Source of the DNA: CAYRCJ01 sp964422785
GTDB taxonomy: Bacteria; Patescibacteriota; Minisyncoccia; UBA11713; 2-01-FULL-45-33
Direction of reading: 5' to 3'
Assembly (NCBI GenBank): GCA_964422785.1
Contig: CAYRCJ010000025.1
Span: 1-11,823 of the forward strand
DNA length: 11,823 nucleotides
Within the stretch, counting starts at the first letter, position 1. Every line of letters begins with the position of its first letter. The position numbers were made by a program, and so were the translations under genes. The notes beneath the pieces are model-generated. The model ran no database searches, was not told where the DNA came from, and saw only the letters and a program-made list of their open reading frames with translations. Shown piece after piece: positions 6,773 to 11,823 of this stretch.

Positions 6773-7408
6773 CTATTTTATTTCTTTCTTAAGTTCTTTT
6801 ATTGTTTTTTTAATATCGTTACTTTCGAATATTGCCTTTCCGGAGACAAAAATATTGGCCCCCTCTTTGGCGCATGCTTCGGCGACTTCTTTGTTTACGC
6901 CGCCGTCAATTTCTATTATACACTCTTTGCAGACACTGCGAATATGCCCGATTTTGTGGAGAATTTCTTCCTGAAACATCTGTCCGGATGGACCGGGGTT
7001 GACCGCGAGAAGCTCCAAAAGATCAGCATTATCCAGGTATGGAAAAAGTTTAAGCCACGGCGTGTCCGGCTTTATCGCGATACCGACTTTCTTTTTTGCT
7101 TTTTTGATTTTTTCCATCAAAAGCCCGTGACTCTTGGTGGCCTCCTGATGAAAAATAATCCGCGATGCCGGCGTAGCAAGCCAATTTTCAATTTCTTTTT
7201 CCGGAGAATTAATCATCAGGTGAATCTCTATTTTAACCTTTGTTTCGAATCCGATTAAATCTTTTGGATCGTGCCAGCTTACGTAATTTGTAAAGGTCCC
7301 GTCGGAAACATCCAGATGAACCCATTTTACAAACGGCTCCACCTGCCTGATTCGCGAAACGACCTCGCTAAAATCTTGAACATTGATGGAAGGAATAATT
7401 TCAATCAT
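6773..7408 (-). CDS. rpe: Ribulose-phosphate 3-epimerase
   Basis: This TIM-barrel metalloenzyme of 211 residues interconverts ribulose-5-phosphate and xylulose-5-phosphate in the cytosol. The metal ligands and acid/base residues of the family are present: Ser7 (PSI), His31 and Asp33 (HLDVSDGTF), His63 (EIHLMI) and Asp168 (IDGGVN). The phosphate-binding GSGKAIF-like loop is VSGKAIF (188-194). Two usually conserved spots differ. The catalytic-loop methionine of HxDxMDG is Ser, and the common NPGFGGQ loop reads NPGPSGQ (137-143). It is therefore a divergent member, and a related epimerase of another ketose phosphate is possible, but the placement between rpiB and transketolase strongly supports the pentose role. 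It overlaps rpiB by ATGA. Confidence 0.88.
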   Translation of the reverse strand: MIEIIPSINVQDFSEVVSRIRQVEPFVKWVHLDVSDGTFTNYVSWHDPKDLIGFETKVKIEIHLMINSPEKEIENWLATPASRIIFHQEATKSHGLLMEKIKKAKKKVGIAIKPDTPWLKLFPYLDNADLLELLAVNPGPSGQMFQEEILHKIGHIRSVCKECIIEIDGGVNKEVAEACAKEGANIFVSGKAIFESNDIKKTIKELKKEIK

Positions 7409-7845
7409 ATTCTGTCGAGTTTTTCAATTCTTCTTTCATGCCTGCCTCCTTGAAAATCAGAACCCAGCCAGACATCCACGGCTCTTTTTGCTGTTTCATC
7501 GTCCATAAATCTGGCTCCCAATGAAAGAATATTGGAATTATTATGTTCTCTGGAAATTTTTAAAATGTCGAACGAGCCGCCGTAAAAAGCCGTAGCGCGA
7601 ACTCCCTTAATTCTATTGGCGGCCATCGCCTCTCCTTCTCCGGAGCCTCCGATAACTATGCCCAAAGAACCTTGGCTTTCCGACACAGCGCGGGCAACCG
7701 GAAAAATAAAATCGGGATAATCATCTTCCGGATCATATTTAAAAGCACCCTTATCTTCCGCTTCGTGACCCAAACTTTGCAAATATTTTATCAGAACCTC
7801 TTTCAATTCAAATCCGGCATGATCTGACCCGATATATATTTTCAT
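7405..7845 (-). CDS. rpiB: Ribose-5-phosphate isomerase B
   Basis: This enzyme interconverts ribose-5-phosphate and ribulose-5-phosphate; 146 residues is the standard RpiB size. Residues Asp8-His9 (GSDHAGFELK), Tyr43-Asp45 (YPDF), His101 and Asn102 (REHNNSN), Arg112 and the C-terminal arginines near 135-139 form the substrate site. The loop at 66-76 reads GGSGEGEAMAA instead of the cysteine-containing CGTGIG loop of the E. coli enzyme. Glu72 therefore probably serves as the catalytic base, as established for the Mycobacterium-type RpiB. The gene overlaps gap upstream and rpe downstream by ATGA. Confidence 0.94.
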   Translation of the reverse strand: MKIYIGSDHAGFELKEVLIKYLQSLGHEAEDKGAFKYDPEDDYPDFIFPVARAVSESQGSLGIVIGGSGEGEAMAANRIKGVRATAFYGGSFDILKISREHNNSNILSLGARFMDDETAKRAVDVWLGSDFQGGRHERRIEKLDRI

Positions 7846-8816
7846 AAAGCATCCGCTATTCTTTTTACATGTTCCACTAAAGTCGCGGTGTACCCGGCTT
7901 CGTTGTCGTACCAGGAAAAAACATTAACCAAATCTCCGTCAACAACTTTGGTTAAAGAAAGATCAATAATGGCGCCGTAAGGTTCGCCTATTATATCGGT
8001 GGAAACAATTTTGTCTGAAGTCACGGCGAGCGTTTTTGTCCAGCGCGCGTCTTTGGATTTTTCCTCAAAAAGTTTATTTATATCTTCTTTCTCAACTTTT
8101 TTATCAAGAAGCGCAGTGATTACGCTAAGAGATCCGGTGATTGTGGGCACTCTCATTGCCACAGCATCAAATTTTCCTTTGAGCGCCGGGATAGCTTGAA
8201 TAACCGCTTCCGCCGCTCCAGTTGAAGAAGGCACAATGTTTACAGCGGCCGCTCTGCCGCGGCGGACATCTTTTGAATCCGGCCCGTCAACCAATTTCTG
8301 GGTGGCGGTGTATCCGTGAACAGTTGTCATCGAAGCTTTTTTAATTCCAAAAGTCTCTTCCAAAATTGCCAGTACCGGTGCTACGGAATTTGTGGTACAA
8401 GACGCGTTGCAAGTTAGGGGGTGAGATTTACCGAATCTATCGTCATTTACTCCTATCAAGGCTGTCTCAACATCTCCCGTGGCTGGGGCGGTAATTACTA
8501 CGCGCTTCGCTCCGGCATCGATGTGCGCTTTAGCTTTTTCGCCATCGGTAAAAAATCCGGAAGACTCAACCACAATATCAATTCCCATTTTTTTCCAGGG
8601 AAGATTCGCGGGATCTTTTTCGGCCAAAATTTCCGCCGACATCGGCTCTTTATATCTTCCGTAAACAGAATCATATTTAAGCAGATAAGCTAAGGTTGCC
8701 GTATCCGTAAGATCATTTATTGCTACAATATCAAGCCAATCTAGGCCATTAGCGGCCCGGAAAAATGACCTGCCGATACGCCCAAATCCGTTGATTGCCA
8801 CTTTTACTTTCTTCAT
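7842..8816 (-). CDS. gap: Glyceraldehyde-3-phosphate dehydrogenase, type I
   Basis: This glycolytic enzyme oxidises glyceraldehyde-3-phosphate to 1,3-bisphosphoglycerate with NAD+ and phosphate. The Rossmann motif is INGFGRIGR (8-16). Asp35 (INDLTD) points to NAD preference. The active-site Cys140 sits in ASCTTN and the base is His167 (TVHGYT). The C-terminal signature WYDNEAGYT (302-310) is present. At 324 residues it is slightly short. Between YDSVYGRY (48-55) and AEKDPANLPW (65-74) about 12 residues are missing relative to typical sequences, corresponding to a surface beta-hairpin of the NAD domain. It is the first gene of the carbon operon. The ATG at 8816 follows a TATAAT by 8 nt with no Shine-Dalgarno, so a near-leaderless mRNA is likely. 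Confidence 0.95.
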   Translation of the reverse strand: MKKVKVAINGFGRIGRSFFRAANGLDWLDIVAINDLTDTATLAYLLKYDSVYGRYKEPMSAEILAEKDPANLPWKKMGIDIVVESSGFFTDGEKAKAHIDAGAKRVVITAPATGDVETALIGVNDDRFGKSHPLTCNASCTTNSVAPVLAILEETFGIKKASMTTVHGYTATQKLVDGPDSKDVRRGRAAAVNIVPSSTGAAEAVIQAIPALKGKFDAVAMRVPTITGSLSVITALLDKKVEKEDINKLFEEKSKDARWTKTLAVTSDKIVSTDIIGEPYGAIIDLSLTKVVDGDLVNVFSWYDNEAGYTATLVEHVKRIADAL

Positions 8817-8824
8817 ATTTATTC

Positions 8825-8852
8825 ATTATAAAGCCTATAAAAATGAGTGCAA
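8825..8852 (-). promoter_or_regulatory. Predicted promoter of the central-carbon operon
   Basis: Minus-strand perfect TATAAT at 8830-8825, with a weaker -35 candidate TTGCAC at 8852-8847 (16-bp spacer). The expected start near 8818 leaves a leader of about 2 nt before the gap ATG. The -10 box is well supported; the -35 box is not, which would suit a regulated promoter. Confidence 0.5.
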
Positions 8853-8868
8853 TGTACAAAATAGGCTT
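8831..8868. repeat. Inverted repeat at the gap promoter, candidate operator
   Basis: Perfect 8-bp arms AAGCCTAT (8831-8838) and ATAGGCTT (8861-8868), 22 bp apart, with centres 30 bp or about three helical turns apart. One arm directly abuts the gap -10 box and the other lies just upstream of its -35 region. The repeat lies upstream of the start sites of both divergent genes, so it should act as DNA rather than as an RNA hairpin. Confidence 0.45.
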
Positions 8869-8890
8869 ATTTTAAAGCTGTCATTGGCTA

Positions 8891-8918
8891 TTGACAAATT
8901 ATATAGAAGTGCTATAAT
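8891..8918 (+). promoter_or_regulatory. Strong consensus promoter with extended -10
   Basis: TTGACA (8891-8896), a 16-bp spacer, and TATAAT (8913-8918), preceded by TGC as an extended -10. The layout is identical to the promoter at 2481-2508. The start is expected near 8925, giving a leader of about 54 nt that ends in a strong ribosome site AAGGAG. Confidence 0.8.
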
Positions 8919-8978
8919 TGACACATTGGAAGCATCTTGGAAAGTAGCTTGAAATCTAGATACGAAAAAGGAGATAAA

Positions 8979-9461
8979 ATGAGAAACATTGAGGCGACAG
9001 ATGTCCCAGGAATTATTGTGATCTTGGTTGCCGCTGGGCTGATTGCGGGCTTCAAGGGAGTTATTTTGGTTGCAGCAGTAATGGTAGTTAACTACCTTTA
9101 CTTCCTGTCAACGACACCAGAACCAGTCGCGCCACCGCCGCCGGCGCCTGAGCCGAAGATCTTCGGCCTGGAGCAAGCGATTGCCGCGAACGGTATCGTC
9201 GGTGGAAACGCCGATTTAGCCGGAAAGCTGGTGACGTTCGTAACCAAGGTTCTTGGTTACCAAAACGTTGTGATTGACCAGGCGTCGCGAAGAATCGACG
9301 AACTGAAGACGGACATGCAAAATCATGCCGATTCGGTTCAGTACAACCTGCAGCAGATTTCAAGACTGCAGGGTGAGAACGAGAATCACCAGCAAAGCAG
9401 TGAAACGGCTAGAAAAGAAGCCGAATTCACAATGGGCGTCGCAAAGACGTTCGGCAGGTAA
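8979..9461 (+). CDS. Orphan membrane protein with proline-rich linker and coiled coil
   Basis: I do not recognise this 160-residue protein. Residues of about 10-43 are hydrophobic and may form a short membrane hairpin broken at GFKG (24-27). A proline/alanine linker PEPVAPPPPAPEP follows (47-59), then a helical region (about 63-95), and a polar region from 98 to 150 rich in Q, N, E and R that could be a coiled coil. No cysteines are present. The ATG at 8979 is chosen because AGGAG lies at 8969-8973; an upstream TTG at 8937 would precede that site. Base use differs from the neighbours: I count about 52% G+C, and 6 of 7 lysine codons are AAG, against A/T-rich surroundings. It is a single-gene unit with a consensus promoter and a strong terminator, so high expression is likely. 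Function unknown. Confidence 0.8.
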   Translation: MRNIEATDVPGIIVILVAAGLIAGFKGVILVAAVMVVNYLYFLSTTPEPVAPPPPAPEPKIFGLEQAIAANGIVGGNADLAGKLVTFVTKVLGYQNVVIDQASRRIDELKTDMQNHADSVQYNLQQISRLQGENENHQQSSETARKEAEFTMGVAKTFGR

Positions 9462-9466
9462 AACCC

Positions 9467-9497
9467 AAGGGGGCGCAGAAGCGCCCCCTTTAAATTT
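9467..9497. terminator. Bidirectional rho-independent terminator
   Basis: A perfect 10-bp stem AAGGGGGCGC (9467-9476) / GCGCCCCCTT (9481-9490) with an AGAA loop, followed by TAAATTTT on the plus strand. Read on the minus strand the stem is followed by GGGTTTT. It sits between the convergent orphan gene (ends 9461) and the reductase gene (ends 9506), so it probably ends both. Confidence 0.85.
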
Positions 9498-9505
9498 TCC
9501 CAAAA

Positions 9506-10426
9506 TTATTTTCTACCGAGTTTCAAAATATAATTATACGCCGCGAGCGCGGCTTTAACGGCATCTCCCACGGAGATGTTGTTTTGTTTATAGGGATCAT
9601 CGGTTATATCCCCCGCCGCGAAAATCCCCGGATGCGAAGTCGATGAATGTTTTGAATTTACGACCACCTCGCCTAATTTATTTAATTCGACAAGCCCCCG
9701 CGCAATTTCAGAATTTGGAATTGAGCCGATCTCCACAAACACTCCGTCTGCGTCTATGGTTTTGATTTCATTTGTTTTTAAATCTTTATATCTTAAGCCG
9801 GTGACGAACTTATCCCCCAAAATTTCCTCCGACGAGGCGTTGTAAATTATTTCTACTTTATTATTTTTCTTTATTTCTTCCTGGGTTACAGCGTCTCCCT
9901 TCATCGAGTCCGACCTTACAACCAGGTAAATTTTATCGGCATAAGGAAACAAATCTACCACGGCTTCAAGCCCGGCGTTCCCGCCCCCCACCACCGCCAC
10001 GGTCTTTCCGCCAAAAAGCGGGGCATCGCAGGTGGAGCAATAAACAACACCCTTGCCTTCAAATTTTTCATCTCCGGGAATGCCAAGTTTCTTCCTGCGG
10101 GCCCCTGCCGCCAGGATAATAGTTTTGGAATTATATTTATTTCCCTGATCGGTTGTGACAACAAAACCTTCTTCTATTTTTGTCGCCCGCTCGGGCATTT
10201 TTATTTCAACGGCATCTCCAAATGAACGCACATGATCCTCCAGTTTTTTAGCCAGATCAAATCCTGAAATATGGGTCTCCCCTATCCAATTTTGGATATC
10301 ATCAGAAACAACGGATTGTCCGCCGAAAGATTCCGTAATCAAAAGAGTCTTTAGCTTTTTCCTTGCGGAATATACCGCGGCCGCGGCCCCTGCCGGCCCT
10401 CCGCCGATGATAATTACGTCGTACAT
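9506..10426 (-). CDS. trxB: Flavoprotein disulfide reductase, thioredoxin-reductase/AhpF C-terminal type
   Basis: This FAD enzyme of 306 residues passes electrons from a nicotinamide cofactor to a partner disulfide through a CxxC pair. FAD motifs are IIGGGPAGAAAA (6-17) and FAAGDI (269-274). The redox pair is Cys130-Ser-Thr-Cys133. The second nucleotide fold is VVGGGNAGLEA (145-155). The basic HRRxxxR motif that binds the NADPH 2'-phosphate in classical TrxB is not present; the region reads VVRSDSMKGD (169-178). Together with PYKQ (278-281) and VFVEIGSIPN (229-238), this resembles the NADH-using C-terminal half of AhpF. The N-terminal thioredoxin-like domains of AhpF are absent. It lies 2 bp after the DUF3105 gene in a cluster with a DsbA-like protein. 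Physiological partner and cofactor are inference. Confidence 0.88.
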   Translation of the reverse strand: MYDVIIIGGGPAGAAAAVYSARKKLKTLLITESFGGQSVVSDDIQNWIGETHISGFDLAKKLEDHVRSFGDAVEIKMPERATKIEEGFVVTTDQGNKYNSKTIILAAGARRKKLGIPGDEKFEGKGVVYCSTCDAPLFGGKTVAVVGGGNAGLEAVVDLFPYADKIYLVVRSDSMKGDAVTQEEIKKNNKVEIIYNASSEEILGDKFVTGLRYKDLKTNEIKTIDADGVFVEIGSIPNSEIARGLVELNKLGEVVVNSKHSSTSHPGIFAAGDITDDPYKQNNISVGDAVKAALAAYNYILKLGRK

Positions 10427-10428
10427 AT

Positions 10429-10956
10429 TTAAACCCCCATATCAGGCACTATCTCCGGACCTGTATTTCTATATTTTAAAATATAATTATTTATAGCTTC
10501 GATATCGAAGGAACCGTCCTGATTTAAATTGAACTTAAATATCCTCCCCCATGATGTTAAGGCGATGTCGGCATCATTCGCCGCGCGCGGTTCCAAAATA
10601 ACTTTGCTTTTATATTTTTTGGCGATTTCTTTTAGGCGATCTATGACACCCTGAGATATTGTGGGTTTATAAGAAATCCAAACGCCTCCGTGCTCCAAAT
10701 TGTGTACCAAAGTTTCGTCCGGCAAAGATTTATCGTATACACCCCAGGGAGCGGGCAAGGCATAATGATTGCCGGATGAAGGCGGGTTTGTTTTGTATAC
10801 AACTTTTGATCCGTCGGCAACATGCAGTCGCCCTTCAATTGGAAAAGCGATGCCGAAATCAGGCAGCTTGGCTATTTTTATAATAGGCCAAAGCCACAAA
10901 TATCCCATCAAAAATAAAATCGCTAAAACTAAAATGCCGTATAAAACTTTTTTCAT
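10429..10956 (-). CDS. DUF3105 family membrane-anchored protein
   Basis: The protein has 175 residues. One membrane helix (about 5-26) anchors a domain that matches DUF3105. The hallmark segments are NPPSSGNHY (57-65), a GVYDKSLPDETLVHNLEHG stretch (72-90) and a late LTSWGR (133-138). The family function is not established. Conserved His64, His85 and His89, with nearby acidic residues, could form a metal or active site. The basic Met-Lys-Lys start predicts an N-in orientation with the domain outside the cytoplasm. It starts 10 bp after the DsbA-like gene and ends 2 bp before the reductase, so co-transcription is likely. Family call is confident; role is unknown. Confidence 0.85.
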   Translation of the reverse strand: MKKVLYGILVLAILFLMGYLWLWPIIKIAKLPDFGIAFPIEGRLHVADGSKVVYKTNPPSSGNHYALPAPWGVYDKSLPDETLVHNLEHGGVWISYKPTISQGVIDRLKEIAKKYKSKVILEPRAANDADIALTSWGRIFKFNLNQDGSFDIEAINNYILKYRNTGPEIVPDMGV

Positions 10957-10966
10957 ATAATATTTT

Positions 10967-11641
10967 TTATTTTAATGCCGCGTCAATCGCTGAAGAATAC
11001 TCCGAAAATGGCAATGCTCCGGTTATACCCTTGCCGTTTATGAAGGCTGTCGGCGTCCCGCTGACTCCCGACGCTTTACCTTCGGCAACCGAAGCTTCGA
11101 CGTCTTTTCTGTATTTCCCGGAATCAAAACAGGAATTAAAAGAAGCCTCACTCAGTCCGAGCAATTTTGCGAATTGTTTCAGGTTTTCGTCTTTAAAGGC
11201 CCCCTGGTTTTCTCCTTTTTGGCTATTGAAAAGATAATCGTGATATTCCCAAAACTTTCCCTGATCTCCCGCGCACTTCGCGGCTTCAGAGGCTCTGAAA
11301 GATTCTTCTCCGAGAAAAGCAAAATCACGCCAGACAAAAGCTGCTTTTCCTGTCTTTATGTATTGTTCCCGAAGATCCGACTCTATGGTCTTAAAAAATT
11401 TTCCGCAAAAAGGACATTGAAAATCTCCGTACTCGACAATTACAACTTTTGCGGACGGATTTCCTAGGATAAAATCTGATTTTTTTATTTTAAGAGCGTC
11501 GAGAGAATTGGCCAAGCCCAAAGGCGCCGGCCCAGCCCCTATTTGATTATTTAAAGTGGGATATTTTGTATAAATTAAAGCTCCCGCAACGATAACTCCT
11601 GCCAAAACAATAGATGACGGAATTAAAAATTTATTATCCAT
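10967..11641 (-). CDS. Membrane-anchored DsbA-like thiol oxidoreductase
   Basis: This 224-residue protein of the DsbA/BdbD-like thioredoxin group makes, breaks or shuffles disulfides outside the cytoplasm. Residues of about 6-25 form a signal anchor, followed by a short linker. The thioredoxin domain covers about 52-224. The active site is Cys76-Pro-Phe-Cys79 in DFQCPFCGKFF, and the cis-proline is Pro197 in SGTPTAFING. The inserted helical part contains AAKCAGDQGKFWEYHDYLF (120-138). Cys123 and Cys171 are a second pair commonly seen in this family. The ATG at 11641 lies 19 bp after the preceding gene with no Shine-Dalgarno site. It heads the three-gene redox group with DUF3105 and the reductase. 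Oxidase versus reductase role is not decided by sequence. Confidence 0.9.
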   Translation of the reverse strand: MDNKFLIPSSIVLAGVIVAGALIYTKYPTLNNQIGAGPAPLGLANSLDALKIKKSDFILGNPSAKVVIVEYGDFQCPFCGKFFKTIESDLREQYIKTGKAAFVWRDFAFLGEESFRASEAAKCAGDQGKFWEYHDYLFNSQKGENQGAFKDENLKQFAKLLGLSEASFNSCFDSGKYRKDVEASVAEGKASGVSGTPTAFINGKGITGALPFSEYSSAIDAALK

Positions 11642-11660
11642 TATAAGATGCTATCAGAAA

Positions 11661-11823
11661 TCAAATTTCTTTGAAAGAGGGCTCTTTGGTTTGGACATTG
11701 AGCTTGAGAGTGGTATTTCTCACCAGTCCTCCGTCAATGGCTTTTAGAGTGATGGTATAAAGTCCCGGCGAGACAGTGGAAGGAATTGTAACGCTGAATG
11801 TTGTTCCGGTACTAAACTGGCCT
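11661..11823 (-). CDS. C-terminal end of a probable secreted beta-sandwich (Ig-like) protein, partial
   Basis: Only the last 53 codons are in the window; the 5' part lies beyond the right edge. The visible part alternates Thr, Ser, Val and Ile in strand-like runs (FSVTIPSTVSPGLYTITLKA, then NTTLKLNVQT). This is typical of the last strands of an Ig-like or fibronectin-like extracellular domain: the P..V.PG.Y.I.L.A pattern is common in such folds. It ends with the short polar tail KEPSFKEI and a TGA stop at 11663-11661. Its stop is 19 bp from the DsbA-like gene in the same orientation. I cannot name the family from this fragment. Confidence 0.6.
   Translation of the reverse strand, partial: GQFSTGTTFSVTIPSTVSPGLYTITLKAIDGGLVRNTTLKLNVQTKEPSFKEI

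Noticed and set aside
8244..8266. GC-rich palindromes (GCGGCCGC, CCGCGG) in gap, and similar ones near 10374-10388
   Set aside because: They fall in Ala/Arg/Gly codons of conserved protein segments and are best explained by coding sequence.
8926..8942. Direct repeat TTGGAA at an 11-bp period in the leader of the orphan gene
   Set aside because: Two copies of six bases are too little to call an operator or riboswitch.
8937..8978. TTG start giving a 14-residue extension of the orphan membrane protein
   Set aside because: The AGGAG site at 8969-8973 is correctly placed for the ATG at 8979 and would lie inside the gene otherwise; the extension is polar and would precede the membrane helix.
9562..9592. 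Hairpin CATCTCC-CAC-GGAGATG followed by a T-rich stretch, a possible second plus-strand terminator
   Set aside because: It lies inside the reductase coding region (NISVGDA), and the strong terminator at 9467-9497 already explains the end of the plus-strand gene; the T run is interrupted.
11642..11675. Weak promoter-like elements (TTCAAA, 16 bp, TGA-TAGCAT) just before the DsbA-like gene
   Set aside because: The match to consensus is poor, and the gene sits 19 bp behind a same-strand gene, so read-through is enough.

Overview
The window looks like part of a small, streamlined bacterial genome of the Candidate Phyla Radiation (Patescibacteria, probably Parcubacteria-like). This is inferred from gene style, not from a marker gene. 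The signs are a split two-subunit transketolase, a PfkB-type sugar kinase with an extra N-terminal segment, several genes starting almost on top of their promoters, A/T-rich coding sequence with many AAA and TTT runs, and two small orphan membrane proteins. TGA works as a stop codon: four junctions use ATGA overlaps, and none of the genes I read carries an in-frame TGA. The standard bacterial code therefore fits, which argues against code-25 lineages such as Gracilibacteria.

Almost everything is on the minus strand. From right to left: (a) 11823-9506 is an envelope/redox cluster, made of the end of a secreted beta-sandwich protein, a membrane-anchored DsbA-like thioredoxin, a DUF3105 protein and an AhpF/TrxB-like flavoprotein disulfide reductase. 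(b) 8816-2880 is an eight-gene central-carbon operon in the order gap, rpiB, rpe, tkt N-subunit, a 58-residue membrane microprotein, tkt C-subunit, a PfkB-family kinase and class II fructose-bisphosphate aldolase. Four of its junctions are 4-bp ATGA overlaps. (c) 2441-1 holds a glyoxylate/hydroxypyruvate-reductase-type dehydrogenase, ribosomal protein L25, and the start of a secreted coiled-coil protein that runs off the left edge.

Only two genes are on the plus strand, at 2551-2871 and 8979-9461. Each is a lone small membrane-anchored protein of unknown function. Each has a perfect TTGACA-16 bp-TATAAT promoter with a TGn extension, a good Shine-Dalgarno site, and a hairpin terminator between convergent genes. 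Each is divergent from a minus-strand gene, and both divergent intergenic regions contain a clear inverted repeat that could be an operator.

Together the carbon operon can interconvert pentose phosphates (RpiB, Rpe, transketolase), phosphorylate a sugar phosphate (PfkB, substrate unproven), split a bisphosphate (aldolase) and oxidise glyceraldehyde-3-phosphate (GAPDH). No transaldolase, glucose-6-phosphate isomerase or triose-phosphate isomerase is present here. The redox cluster could supply extracytoplasmic thiol chemistry. No RNA genes, insertion sequences, CRISPR arrays or stretches over 300 bases without a gene were found.
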